From: Sinisalibacter aestuarii
GTDB lineage: Bacteria; Pseudomonadota; Alphaproteobacteria; Rhodobacterales; Rhodobacteraceae
Length of the DNA: 64,000 nt
NCBI RefSeq assembly: GCF_027923545.1
Contig: NZ_BROH01000001.1
Coordinates: forward strand, 248,001-312,000
Direction of reading: 5' to 3'
Below, in pieces: positions 16,067 to 23,742 of the stretch. The first letter of the stretch is position 1; the number at the start of each line of letters is the position of its first letter. The position numbers and the translations under genes were made by a program. The notes under the pieces are model-generated. The model did not search any database. It was not told the DNA's origin and saw nothing but the letters and a program-made list of their open reading frames with translations.

Positions 16067-17584
16067 TTACTCGTCGGCGTCGTCGTCGGTTTCCTGGCCA
16101 TCGAGGATGATCGCGTTGGACACCAGCTGGTGCACGGAAACGATCGAGTCCATGTCATAGCCATATTTCGGCATCACCTTGGAAAACTGCGTTTTGCAGA
16201 TGGCGCAGATCGCGGCCATGTGGGTTACGCCGCTTTCCTCGGTGGTCTTCTGAAGCGCGGTCATGCGTGGGCTGGCGCCCTTGATGCGCAGGTCCATGAG
16301 GTCGTCCGTCAACAGGCCGCCACCGCCACCGCAGCACAGGGTGCTCTCGTGGATCGTGTCCTGGTCCATATCGACGAAATTGTTGCAGACCGCCTTGATC
16401 ACGTTACGCGGAATCTCGAACTGGCCGCCGGGCATGTCGCCCATGCGCGAACCGCGGGCGACGTTGCAGCTGTCGTGGAACGTGACCGTCATATGGTCGT
16501 TGCGCGACGGGTCGAGCGTCAGGTTGCCCTGCTGGATCTCGTTCCAGGTGAATTCGAGAATGTGCTGCGGCACCGGGTATTTCGGATCGAGGAAATCCCA
16601 GGGGCCGGCGAGCGTGTTCAGGAACGAATAGGCCACGCGCCAGGCATGGCCGCACTCGCCGAAGATGATCCGCTTTACGCCAAGGTCTTTCGCGGCTTTA
16701 CGAATCCGCTGCGAGACGAGGCGCATGTTCTCATAGTTGCCGATGAACAGGCCGAAATTGGCCGCTTCCGAGGCATAGGAGCTGAGCGTCCAGCTCACAC
16801 CGGCCTGGTGGAACACCTTGGCATAGCCGATCAGGCCGTCGATATGCGGTTCGGCAAAGAAGTCGGCCGAGGGCGTCACCAGCAGAATATCGGCGCCGTG
16901 CTCGTCGATCGGCAGCCGGACGGAGACGCCGGTTTCGTCTTCGATATCTTCTTCGAGGTCTTCCAGCGTCGCGGCGAGCGCCTTCGGATTCAGGCCGAGG
17001 TTGTTGCCGACGGTGTGGACCTTGCCGATGATCTCGTTGGAATATTTCATCCCGTAGCCGACAGCGTCGAGGATATCGCGCGCGGCCATGGTGATCTCGG
17101 CGGTGTCGATCCCGTAGGGGCAGAACACCGAGCAGCGACGGCATTCGGAGCACTGGTGGTAGTAGGAATACCACTCATCGAGCACCTCTTTGGTGAGGTC
17201 GCGCGCACCGACGAGCCACGGGAAGTACTTGCCCGCAAAGGTGAAGTAGCGGCGATAGACCGAGCGCAGCAGATCCTGCCGGGCGACGGGCATGTTCTTC
17301 GGGTCGGCGGTGCCGAGGAAGTAATGGCACTTGTCGGTGCAGGCGCCGCATTTCACGCAGATGTCGAGATAGACCTGGAACGCGCGGTTCTTGTCCGCAA
17401 GCTCCTTCATCTTCGCGAGCGCCTTTTCCTTCCAGTCGGGCACGAGCTCTTCGGGAAAGCCCAGCGCCTTGTTGTGTTCCGGCGAGGCAAGGAAGGGCTG
17501 CAGGCCCTCCATCGCGCCCGGCTTGATGCAGGGAACCTGAAGCGGATCGTCGAGTTTCGGGATATTGGTATCGCCGTCAGCCAT
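16067..17584 (-). CDS. dsrK: DsrK, HdrD-like catalytic subunit of DsrMKJOP
   Basis: This is a 505-aa cytoplasmic Fe-S protein related to heterodisulfide reductase HdrD. It has two ferredoxin sets, Cys76/79/82/86 (CVKCGACTDKC) and Cys145/148/151/155 (CSECRRCSVFC). The CCG domain with the noncubane-cluster signature follows: HDSC, then LCCGGGGG, then CAICKTQF near the C-terminus. It is thought to act on the DsrC trisulfide/disulfide and feed electrons to DsrM. ATG 17584 is 3 nt after the dsrM stop. The dsrK-dsrL-dsrJ order is canonical. Confidence 0.95.
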   Translation of the reverse strand: MADGDTNIPKLDDPLQVPCIKPGAMEGLQPFLASPEHNKALGFPEELVPDWKEKALAKMKELADKNRAFQVYLDICVKCGACTDKCHYFLGTADPKNMPVARQDLLRSVYRRYFTFAGKYFPWLVGARDLTKEVLDEWYSYYHQCSECRRCSVFCPYGIDTAEITMAARDILDAVGYGMKYSNEIIGKVHTVGNNLGLNPKALAATLEDLEEDIEDETGVSVRLPIDEHGADILLVTPSADFFAEPHIDGLIGYAKVFHQAGVSWTLSSYASEAANFGLFIGNYENMRLVSQRIRKAAKDLGVKRIIFGECGHAWRVAYSFLNTLAGPWDFLDPKYPVPQHILEFTWNEIQQGNLTLDPSRNDHMTVTFHDSCNVARGSRMGDMPGGQFEIPRNVIKAVCNNFVDMDQDTIHESTLCCGGGGGLLTDDLMDLRIKGASPRMTALQKTTEESGVTHMAAICAICKTQFSKVMPKYGYDMDSIVSVHQLVSNAIILDGQETDDDADE

Positions 17585-17587
17585 GGA

Positions 17588-18313
17588 TCACTTCTCCAGT
17601 TCGGCCGCCCAGGGGGCGATGTGGCGCTGCTCGCGCGGGTTGTCGACCTGGTTGCGGCTCGGGCTGAAGAACACGCCCGGCGCATGCAGCAGCTTTGAAA
17701 TCGGGAAGATGATCATCAGGATCAGCACCAGCGTAAGGTGGATCAGGATGAACGGATCGGTCGGCAGCGTATTGATCTTGAAGGTCCAGAGCCCGCTCAT
17801 GAACGCCTTCACCGCCACTACATCGGTATGGGCGACGAATTTCATCGTCAGGCCCGAGAGGCCGATGGCGACGAGCAGGGCAAGGATCAGATGGTCCGAC
17901 GGGTTCGAGATGTAGCGCACGCGGTCGACGAGGAAGCGGCGTGCCCAGAGGCCGAGGAGGCCCAGAACCATCGCGAAGCCGGCATATTTGCCGAAGGGCT
18001 GGAGAAAATCCAGAAGCCAAGGCGTGTTGCCGGGGATCGTGTAGCGCAGGTGGCGGATGATCACGAGCCAGAGCGCCATGTGGAACATCCAGCCGAACAG
18101 CCAGATCCACTTGTTGGACTTGAACAGGCTCTCGAAAAAGATCACCTCGCGGAGCATCCGCAGGACCACGCCGCCGCGTGTGGTGGGGGCCGGGGTGGTC
18201 GGAATCTTGAGGGGGGCAGGAGTAGCTGCATACTTGCGGATCTTCGCCGCGACACCGACGACGATCAGGATCGTCGCCCCATAGAACAGCAATGCGTAGA
18301 TCGTAGACAGCAC
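17588..18313 (-). CDS. dsrM: DsrM, cytochrome b-type membrane subunit
   Basis: This is a 241-aa haem b membrane protein related to NarI/HdrE with about five to six helices. It is the quinone-facing partner of DsrK. I chose GTG 18313 (reads VLSTIYALLFYGATI) because GGGAGGAG lies just 5-6 nt upstream. The in-frame ATG at 18328 would place that ribosome site inside the coding sequence. Histidines in FHMALWLVIIRHLRY and in the fifth helix (ILIHLTLVLIL) are candidate haem ligands. It is separated from dsrC by a 113-nt gap containing a strong hairpin. Confidence 0.93.
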   Translation of the reverse strand: MLSTIYALLFYGATILIVVGVAAKIRKYAATPAPLKIPTTPAPTTRGGVVLRMLREVIFFESLFKSNKWIWLFGWMFHMALWLVIIRHLRYTIPGNTPWLLDFLQPFGKYAGFAMVLGLLGLWARRFLVDRVRYISNPSDHLILALLVAIGLSGLTMKFVAHTDVVAVKAFMSGLWTFKINTLPTDPFILIHLTLVLILMIIFPISKLLHAPGVFFSPSRNQVDNPREQRHIAPWAAELEK

Positions 18314-18381
18314 GCAGACTCCTCCCATCGCTTGCCCCGAAGCTTTTGTTTTTCAGGGCATTAGCAAAATTCTGGTGTGGT

Positions 18382-18406
18382 CCGGCGGCGTGCGTGTCGC
18401 CGCCGG
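18382..18406. other. strong RNA hairpin between dsrC and dsrM
   Basis: CCGGCGGCG / CGCCGCCGG (18382-18390, 18398-18406) is a perfect 9-bp GC stem with a 7-nt loop, located just after the dsrC stop. No U-tract follows immediately on the minus strand. It therefore looks like an mRNA-stabilising or partial-termination element that could raise dsrC relative to the genes downstream. Confidence 0.6.
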
Positions 18407-18426
18407 GCCCTATCGCTGATTTGGTA

Positions 18427-18759
18427 TCAGACGCAGCCGGTCGGCTTCGGCAGGCCCGCGATCTTACAGGCTTGCTTGGCCGGGCCGTAGGGGAACAGCT
18501 CGTACATGTACTTGTTGTTGCCCTTTTCCGGACCCATCGTTTTCTTGACGGCTTTGATGAGCACGCGGACCGCCGGGGCGATCTGGTATTCATCGTAGTA
18601 TTCACGCAGGAAGTTCACCACTTCCCAGCGTTCGTCGTCCATCTCGATGTCTTCGGCTTTGGCGATGACTTCGGCGAGTTCCGGCGTCCATTCACTCAGG
18701 TTGGTGATGTAGCCTTCTTCGTCGTGTTCAACGGTGGTGCCGTTCACTTCGTATGCCAT
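18427..18759 (-). CDS. dsrC: DsrC, sulfur-carrier substrate protein
   Basis: This is a 110-aa DsrC/TusE-family protein. The flexible C-terminal arm ends CKIAGLPKPTGCV, with the penultimate Cys109 and Cys98 eleven residues earlier, exactly the pair needed for trisulfide chemistry with DsrAB and DsrK. The body (NFLREYYDEYQIAPAVRVLIK) is the conserved helical core. It receives sulfur from DsrEFH and delivers it to DsrAB for oxidation to sulfite. An AAGGAAAG site precedes ATG 18759. It is followed by a stable hairpin before dsrM, in keeping with the usually high demand for this protein. Confidence 0.97.
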   Translation of the reverse strand: MAYEVNGTTVEHDEEGYITNLSEWTPELAEVIAKAEDIEMDDERWEVVNFLREYYDEYQIAPAVRVLIKAVKKTMGPEKGNNKYMYELFPYGPAKQACKIAGLPKPTGCV

Positions 18760-18786
18760 GTTCGCTTTCCTTCTGTTGATCTTGCG

Positions 18787-19095
18787 TTAGAGCCAGGCCT
18801 GGGTCCGGTCGTGTTTGGTGACCAGGTCCACAAACCCGTCGTAGTCGACACCCTCGACCTCACCGATAAGACGGCCAGCGTCGAACCCGCGCGCGGCGAG
18901 GTCGGGCGACAACACGTAGAGCGACACGTTTTTTCCGAATTCCGCAATGATTTCGGTCAAACCGGTGCCGCCGAGCCCACCGTAGACACCATCTTCGATC
19001 ATGAGGATGGCATCGCCGGGTTTGGCGTGATTCAGGCAGCTCACGAGCGCCTGTGTCGTGAAGGGCGATTTGTTTACCGTGTGAAGCGTAGACAT
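18787..19095 (-). CDS. dsrH: DsrH, TusB-like sulfurtransferase subunit
   Basis: This is a 102-aa member of the DsrH/TusB family and third subunit of the cytoplasmic DsrE2F2H2 hexamer that passes sulfur to DsrC. The single conserved cysteine is Cys20 (LVSCLNHA), the same position as in Allochromatium DsrH. DAILMIEDGVYG is the family core strand. It is preceded by GGGGGAGAAATG-type ribosome signals at 19095 and lies 13 nt after dsrF and 27 nt before dsrC. Confidence 0.94.
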   Translation of the reverse strand: MSTLHTVNKSPFTTQALVSCLNHAKPGDAILMIEDGVYGGLGGTGLTEIIAEFGKNVSLYVLSPDLAARGFDAGRLIGEVEGVDYDGFVDLVTKHDRTQAWL

Positions 19096-19108
19096 TTCTC
19101 CCCCTCCC

Positions 19109-19516
19109 TCAGAAGCTCAGCACGACGTCGGCATCGGCCATGACGTCGGCCATTTCGGCGCGGCTGATAACGCGGATGGCGGGTTTCTCCTCCCAATCGT
19201 CATCCTCGTCTTCGTATACGACCTCCATGAGATCGTCCTCGCTGAGCCCCCGCTCTTCCAGGCTCTCGCGCTCGACATACAGCTTCTGCACATCGTAATC
19301 GCCCAGCGCCCGGAACGTCGGCGAGAAATTCTTCACGCCGATTCCGTCAGTGTTCTGCCCCTTGGTGAGCTGGAACACGCCATCATCCACGAACGCCAGC
19401 GCCACGTCCTGCTCGAAAGCAGCGCCGATCAGAACGACCTCAAGGCTTTCGAGGGCGTAGATCGTGCCGTAGGGCGCGCGGCGGTTCAGATAGAGGAACT
19501 TTTTCACGTCAGACAT
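19109..19516 (-). CDS. dsrF: DsrF, TusC-like subunit of DsrEFH
   Basis: This is a 135-aa DsrE-fold protein, middle subunit of DsrEFH. The N-terminal strand (KKFLYLNRRAPYGTIYALESLEV) and the segment VALAFVDDGVFQLTKGQ are family marks. It has no cysteine at all, which fits a structural role because the active cysteines of the complex lie in DsrE and DsrH. An acidic insertion (YEDEDDDWEE) near residue 103 is unusual but sits in a loop. The intergenic spacing is 12 nt on both sides, so the E-F-H trio is tightly coupled. Confidence 0.94.
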   Translation of the reverse strand: MSDVKKFLYLNRRAPYGTIYALESLEVVLIGAAFEQDVALAFVDDGVFQLTKGQNTDGIGVKNFSPTFRALGDYDVQKLYVERESLEERGLSEDDLMEVVYEDEDDDWEEKPAIRVISRAEMADVMADADVVLSF

Positions 19517-19528
19517 TTTCGTTCCCCC

Positions 19529-19921
19529 TCAATCGCCGAAGGTCACCAGACGGTCGGTCTGGATTCCCATTTCGATGAGCTGGCCAAGGCCCGAGATGCG
19601 GAAGCCCTCGGCGATGTTGCTGGCATCCTTGCCCTGGCGGTTGGCTTCGTTTTCGTCGAGCATCCCGCGGCGCTGGGCCGCGGCAATGCAGACCACGAGG
19701 TCGATGCCATGCTCCTTGGCGAGTGCGGTCCAGTTCTGCTGGATGTGACGTTCGTCCTGCGGCGGCACCGACAGGCGCGTCGCGACGTTCACACCGTCAT
19801 GGTAGAAAAAGACCCGCGGGACTTCGTGGCCGGCCGCAAGCGCGGCCGTCACGAATTTGTACGCCGTGTCCGCAGCCTGGTGCGTGTACGGCCCTTCGGA
19901 AACGAGAACTCCGATCTTCAC
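19529..19921 (-). CDS. dsrE: DsrE, sulfur-accepting subunit of DsrEFH
   Basis: This is a 130-aa TusD/DsrE-family protein with the catalytic cysteine at residue 78 in IDLVVCIAAAQRRGM, identical in number to the persulfide-carrying Cys78 of Allochromatium DsrE. It would accept sulfur from TusA or DsrE2 and transfer it to DsrC. The nucleotide-like opening MKIGVLVSEGPYTHQAADTA is typical. An AGAGGAATATG-type start lies 25 nt after dsrB. The presence of DsrEFH is the standard marker for oxidative rather than sulfate-reducing Dsr systems. Confidence 0.95.
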   Translation of the reverse strand: MKIGVLVSEGPYTHQAADTAYKFVTAALAAGHEVPRVFFYHDGVNVATRLSVPPQDERHIQQNWTALAKEHGIDLVVCIAAAQRRGMLDENEANRQGKDASNIAEGFRISGLGQLIEMGIQTDRLVTFGD

Positions 19922-19946
19922 TTCACATATTCCTCTGACTTGAGCC

Positions 19947-21029
19947 TTAGAAGTGGACGTGCGCCGACATGTTCATCGTCTTGCGCGCGCCGGTCCAGGT
20001 GTCGAGGTGGTGCTTGGTGAAGGCCAGGCCCGTTTTCTCGAAGAAGCGGTTCCAGCCGATCCGCTCGATCCACTCGCCCATACGCTCCCAATGCTTGGCA
20101 TCGGTCTTGTAGGTCTGGACGATCTTGCGAACGATCCCGGCAACTTCCGGCCAATGCGGCGGGTTGTTGGGCAGGTTGGCCACGGCCAGCTTGTGGAAGG
20201 TCGGCTTCGAACGGGCGTTCGAGTGCTTGCCGCCCACCCAGATCGCGATCCGGGTTTCTTCCTTGCCGTTGATCTGCATCGGCGGGCAGGGCGGGTAGCA
20301 GGCACCGCAGGCCACGCATTTCTTCTCGTCAACTTCCAGCGAGGGCTTGCCGTTGACCATGGCCGGGCGGATGGCCGCAACCGGGCAACGGGCCACAACG
20401 GCGGGGCGTTCGCAGACGTTGGCCACGAGATCGTGGTTGATGCGCGGCGGCTTGGTGTATTGCACGTTCACCGCGATATCGCCCTGGCCGCCGCAGTTGA
20501 TCTGGCAGCACGAAGTGGTGATGCGCACGCGGTTCGGCATCTTCTCCTGAACGAACTCGTCATAGAGCACGTCCATGAGCGATTTCACCACGCCCGAAGC
20601 GTCGGTGCCGGGGATGTCGCAGTGCAGCCAGCCCTGGGTGTGCGAGATCATCGACACCGAGGCGCCGGTGCCACCCACCGGGAAGCCGTTGGCTTCAAGC
20701 TCGTCGATCAGCGGCTGCACCTTGGCTTCGTCCGCCACCATGTACTCGATGTTCGAGCGGGTGGTGAAGCGCACATGGCCGTCGGCAAGATTGTCGCCGA
20801 TATCGCAGAGCTTGCGGATGGTGAACACGTCCATCTGGCGCTGGGTGCCGGCACGCACCGTCCAGATCTCGTCGCCGGATTTCGACACGTGGTGCAGAAC
20901 GCCGGGGCGCGGACGGTCATGCCAATCCCAGTTGCCGTAGTTGGCCTTCATCACCGGGTGCATATACGGGAACGGATCCGGGACGCCGACCTCATCGGGC
21001 ATACGGGGCTTTTCGGCTTGCTGATTCAT
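19947..21029 (-). CDS. dsrB: DsrB, reverse dissimilatory sulfite reductase beta subunit
   Basis: This 360-aa subunit of the sirohaem enzyme DsrAB catalyses the six-electron oxidation of DsrC-bound sulfur to sulfite in this direction. Sirohaem/[4Fe-4S] cysteines are visible in TTSCCQINCGGQGD and CERPAVVARCP. The inserted ferredoxin domain is KKCVACGACYPPCPPM. ATG 21029 follows GGGAGGAAAAG. The gene is 69 nt downstream of dsrA. The whole length and motif order match other DsrB proteins. The assignment to the oxidative type rests on the operon partners, not on a tree. Confidence 0.96.
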   Translation of the reverse strand: MNQQAEKPRMPDEVGVPDPFPYMHPVMKANYGNWDWHDRPRPGVLHHVSKSGDEIWTVRAGTQRQMDVFTIRKLCDIGDNLADGHVRFTTRSNIEYMVADEAKVQPLIDELEANGFPVGGTGASVSMISHTQGWLHCDIPGTDASGVVKSLMDVLYDEFVQEKMPNRVRITTSCCQINCGGQGDIAVNVQYTKPPRINHDLVANVCERPAVVARCPVAAIRPAMVNGKPSLEVDEKKCVACGACYPPCPPMQINGKEETRIAIWVGGKHSNARSKPTFHKLAVANLPNNPPHWPEVAGIVRKIVQTYKTDAKHWERMGEWIERIGWNRFFEKTGLAFTKHHLDTWTGARKTMNMSAHVHF

Positions 21030-21098
21030 GCTTTTCCTCCCAAGCCGCGCCGCCGAGGGGCGGACGCGGGTGCAGTATCATCGAAATTGGAGCGTCGA

Positions 21099-22376
21099 TT
21101 ACTCGGCGCTGATCTGAGCTTCTGCGGCCTTGCGGGCGAACCACTTCTCGGCTTCTTCGTCGAAGTCGTCCGTGCGGACATAGGACGAGGTGCGCGGGTG
21201 GTTGACCATGTTCGGATCGGGCTCGATCCCAACGGCCTCGATGAAGGCGGGCAGGCCGATACGGTCGATCGTTTCGCCGATCCGCTCATGCTCAAGCGCG
21301 TTGTCGGCGAAGAATTCGATGACGGTCTCGCCAAACTCTTCCAGACGCTCGAAATCTTCGTCCGATTCGAGCTTCATGAACGGAACGATCATGGTGCCCA
21401 TGAGGTCGCCGACCTTCAGCGAACGCTTGCCGCCGATCAGGATCGAAACGCCCTTGTCGTCACCCGGGCTGAGCGCCTTGGTCATGACGTTGATGCAGTG
21501 CATGCAGCGCACGCAGGACTGGTTGTCGATCTCAAGGGTGTCGTCGTCATTGAGCGAGATGGCGCGGGTCGGGCACATCGAAACGACGGTGTCGATCGTG
21601 TATTTGCGGCCAACCTTGGCGACGTGCTCCTTCACCTTCTCCTGGTCGATCTTGATGTCGTCGCGCCAGGTGCCGATCACCGCGAAGTCGGCGCGGTGGA
21701 TGGCGTTCACGCAGTCATTGCCGCAGCCCGAGAACTTGAACTTGAACTTGTAGGGCAGCGACGGGCGGTGCATCTCGTCGAGGAAGGCGTTGATCATCGT
21801 GCGGTGGGCGCGCACCTCGTCGAAGCAGGACTGCTCGCAGCGTGCGTGGCCGACGCAGGACATCGCGGTCCGCAGCGCCGGGCCGGCGCCGCCGAGGTCA
21901 AAGCCCAACTCGTTGAGTTCGTCAAACGCCGGCTGGACGGCCTCCGAGGAGCAGCCCTGGAACATGATATCGCCCGACTGGCCGTGGAAAGCGATGAGGC
22001 CGGAGCCGTGCTTTTCCCAGATATCCGCCATCTGACGTAGGAGATCGGTGGAATAGTGGAAGCCCGCCGGCGGCATCACCCGCAGGGTATGGAATTCCTT
22101 CGAGGCCGGATATTTCGCGGCCACTTCCGAAAACCGAGGAATGACACCGCCGCCATAGCCCATCACCGAGATGGCGCCGCCCTTCCAGAAGCCCAGCTTC
22201 TCCTCATAGGAGTGTTCAAGCTGACCGAGGAGGTCATTCATGATCGCCTGATTGCTTTCCGTCCCCTCGTCGCGCAGGCGCTTGAGGCCGGTCACGAAGC
22301 TCGGCCACTTGCCGCCTTCGAGCTCGTCAAGCATCGGCGTCGCGTGCTTGGTCTGGCCGGTCTGATCGTCTTTCAT
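21099..22376 (-). CDS. dsrA: DsrA, reverse dissimilatory sulfite reductase alpha subunit
   Basis: This 425-aa alpha subunit of DsrAB has the cofactor motif C-x5-C (SCVGHARCEQ) followed by SGCGNDC, which ligates the coupled sirohaem-[4Fe-4S] site. A ferredoxin insertion contains CPTRA and CVRCMHCINVMTKAL. It heads the dsr operon: a GGGAGGATC ribosome site lies just before ATG 22376 and a 246-nt control region lies upstream. The enzyme works in the cytoplasm on DsrC trisulfide. dsrD, typical of sulfate reducers, is absent around it. Confidence 0.96.
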   Translation of the reverse strand: MKDDQTGQTKHATPMLDELEGGKWPSFVTGLKRLRDEGTESNQAIMNDLLGQLEHSYEEKLGFWKGGAISVMGYGGGVIPRFSEVAAKYPASKEFHTLRVMPPAGFHYSTDLLRQMADIWEKHGSGLIAFHGQSGDIMFQGCSSEAVQPAFDELNELGFDLGGAGPALRTAMSCVGHARCEQSCFDEVRAHRTMINAFLDEMHRPSLPYKFKFKFSGCGNDCVNAIHRADFAVIGTWRDDIKIDQEKVKEHVAKVGRKYTIDTVVSMCPTRAISLNDDDTLEIDNQSCVRCMHCINVMTKALSPGDDKGVSILIGGKRSLKVGDLMGTMIVPFMKLESDEDFERLEEFGETVIEFFADNALEHERIGETIDRIGLPAFIEAVGIEPDPNMVNHPRTSSYVRTDDFDEEAEKWFARKAAEAQISAE

Positions 22377-22622
22377 TTGATCCTCCCTAAGGTTGGTCGC
22401 GCGTGTTAATCGTTCGATCGAACCCGCTCCCGTCTCGGGCTTGTCGCCTGCGCCGTCCTTTTCTCCCCGCGCATGCGATTCACCCGCCGACCATTGAAGC
22501 GTGTTGAGATTAATTTACACATCCGGATAATCGAATGTAAAAGGAAAAAGTTGCCGCAACTGCAAAAGAAACAACAGAATATTACCGACAAAAACAGTCG
22601 GATAGCGTGACGGTGGGAGGAG
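22377..22622. promoter_or_regulatory. divergent dsrA / dioxygenase control region with several palindromes
   Basis: This 246-nt region is AT-rich in its centre. On the minus strand TTTACA (22536-22541) and TAAATT (22512-22517) are 18 nt apart and could be the dsr promoter. ATCCGGAT (22521-22528) lies in the spacer. Other perfect dyads are GTTCGATCGAAC (22412-22423), AGTTGC-C-GCAACT (22549-22561) and CCGAC-N7-GTCGG (22585-22601). Regulator identity is unknown. Confidence 0.5.
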
Positions 22623-23528
22623 ATGGCCATTAACACGAATGAACTCAAAGGCTTTTCCTGGAAAACGCCAAAGGCCGATGATTTTTATCGGAATTGGCGG
22701 GAGGCTCGGCTAGAGGCCGCCGAGGCCGCCAGGTCGGCTGGTTTCGTCGAAGTGGCGGACCTCGCGAATCCCTCCGAACCGGAGAAATCGGAGCTGATCC
22801 GGCGCTGCGGGGCGGCGAATCTCGCGCTCTATCAAACCTCCGAATCGTCGGCCCGGCGCGAGAAGCTCCGGGCCTTTGCCGACGCCATGGGATTGCGCAT
22901 CGCCGAGAAGCACCGCTCGGCCGGCGGCGACGGGATCGTCGCCCTGCGCGAAAGCGATGCGCCGAGCCAGAAAGGCTACATCCCCTATTCCAAGCGCAAG
23001 ATGAACTGGCACACCGATGGCTACTACAACGCGCCCGACGACCGGATCAGCGCGATGGTGCTTCATACAGCGGTGCCGGCGGACGATGGCGGCTCGAACC
23101 AGTTTCTCGATCACACCATCGCCTATATCCGCCTGATGGATGAAAACCCCGATTACGTCGCCGCGCTGATGCATCCCGAGGCGATGACCATCCCGGCGAA
23201 CGAGGAAGAGGGCAGCTATCGCCCGGCCTCGGTTGGGCCGGTGTTTTTCGCCGACGAGGAAACCGGCGCTTTGCAGATGCGCTACACTGCACGCACCCGG
23301 TCGATCGCCTGGCGCGACGATTCGCTCACCCGCGAAGCGGTGGCGTTTCTGCAATCCACCCTTGAAAAGCCCGATCCTCTGACGATCTCTCTTAGGTTCG
23401 AGGAGGGGCAGGGCGTGCTCTGCAACAACGTTCTGCACGACCGGACCGGATTCGATGCCACGCGCCAGGAGTTTTCCCCGCGCGTGGTTTATCGCGTCCG
23501 GTTCCACAACCGCGTGAAAGGAAGCTGA
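22623..23528 (+). CDS. TauD/TfdA/gamma-butyrobetaine-hydroxylase-like Fe(II)/2-oxoglutarate dioxygenase
   Basis: This is a 301-aa protein of the TauD/TfdA superfamily. The iron-binding facial triad is visible as NWHTDGYYN (HxD, near residue 124) and a distal histidine in NNVLHDRTGF (near 272). The 2-oxoglutarate-binding arginine is probably in SPRVVYRVRFHN. The substrate is unknown; taurine or another sulfonate would release sulfite, but carnitine-type substrates are equally possible. The N-terminal 100 residues lack the usual TauD opening. ATG 22623 has GGGAGGAG very close (3 nt), an unusual spacing. It heads an operon with two small genes and cysG and is divergent from dsrA, so a link to the Dsr pathway is likely. 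Confidence 0.75.
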   Translation: MAINTNELKGFSWKTPKADDFYRNWREARLEAAEAARSAGFVEVADLANPSEPEKSELIRRCGAANLALYQTSESSARREKLRAFADAMGLRIAEKHRSAGGDGIVALRESDAPSQKGYIPYSKRKMNWHTDGYYNAPDDRISAMVLHTAVPADDGGSNQFLDHTIAYIRLMDENPDYVAALMHPEAMTIPANEEEGSYRPASVGPVFFADEETGALQMRYTARTRSIAWRDDSLTREAVAFLQSTLEKPDPLTISLRFEEGQGVLCNNVLHDRTGFDATRQEFSPRVVYRVRFHNRVKGS

Positions 23529-23529
23529 C

Positions 23530-23742
23530 ATGACCGAGACCAACCACGCCCGGCTGAGCGATCTGATCATCGGCCACCCGGAGGTGACGAGCTTCTCGGA
23601 GCTGGAACGGCTGGTGGCCCATGCCGCCGAAAGCGGGATCATGCATCTCGAATTCGATCTCAAGCCCGATTACAAGGACACGCCCCGCAAGTGGGAATGG
23701 CTGCTTGAGGGCGCATTTACCCGGGGGCTGCGCTATGAGTGA
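23530..23742 (+). CDS. small conserved-looking protein, function unknown (dsr-cysG operon)
   Basis: This is a 70-aa acidic protein beginning MTETNHARLSDLIIGHPEV and ending WLLEGAFTRGLRYE. I do not recognise it. No cysteine, signal peptide or membrane segment is present; the predicted content is mainly helical (ELERLVAHAAESGIMHLEF). It starts one base after the dioxygenase stop with AGGAAG upstream and overlaps the next gene by 8 nt (ATGAGTGA). The tight coupling and codon use equal to its neighbours say it is a real gene. Its position between an iron oxygenase and sirohaem synthase suggests a small accessory or adaptor role, which is inference only. Confidence 0.75.
   Translation: MTETNHARLSDLIIGHPEVTSFSELERLVAHAAESGIMHLEFDLKPDYKDTPRKWEWLLEGAFTRGLRYE

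Noticed and set aside
13991-17698. 1235-codon open frame on the plus strand opposite dsrL and dsrK
   Set aside because: It is an antisense artefact of GC-rich codon use: composition is His/Arg/Val-heavy, no domain is present, and it lies over two fully motif-supported genes.
18314-18328. ATG 18328 as the dsrM start
   Set aside because: The GGGAGGAG ribosome site would be inside the coding sequence; GTG 18313 has it at correct distance and fits the usual DsrM beginning.
19109-19516. DsrF without any cysteine
   Set aside because: The active cysteines of DsrEFH lie in DsrE and DsrH, so this is not a defect.
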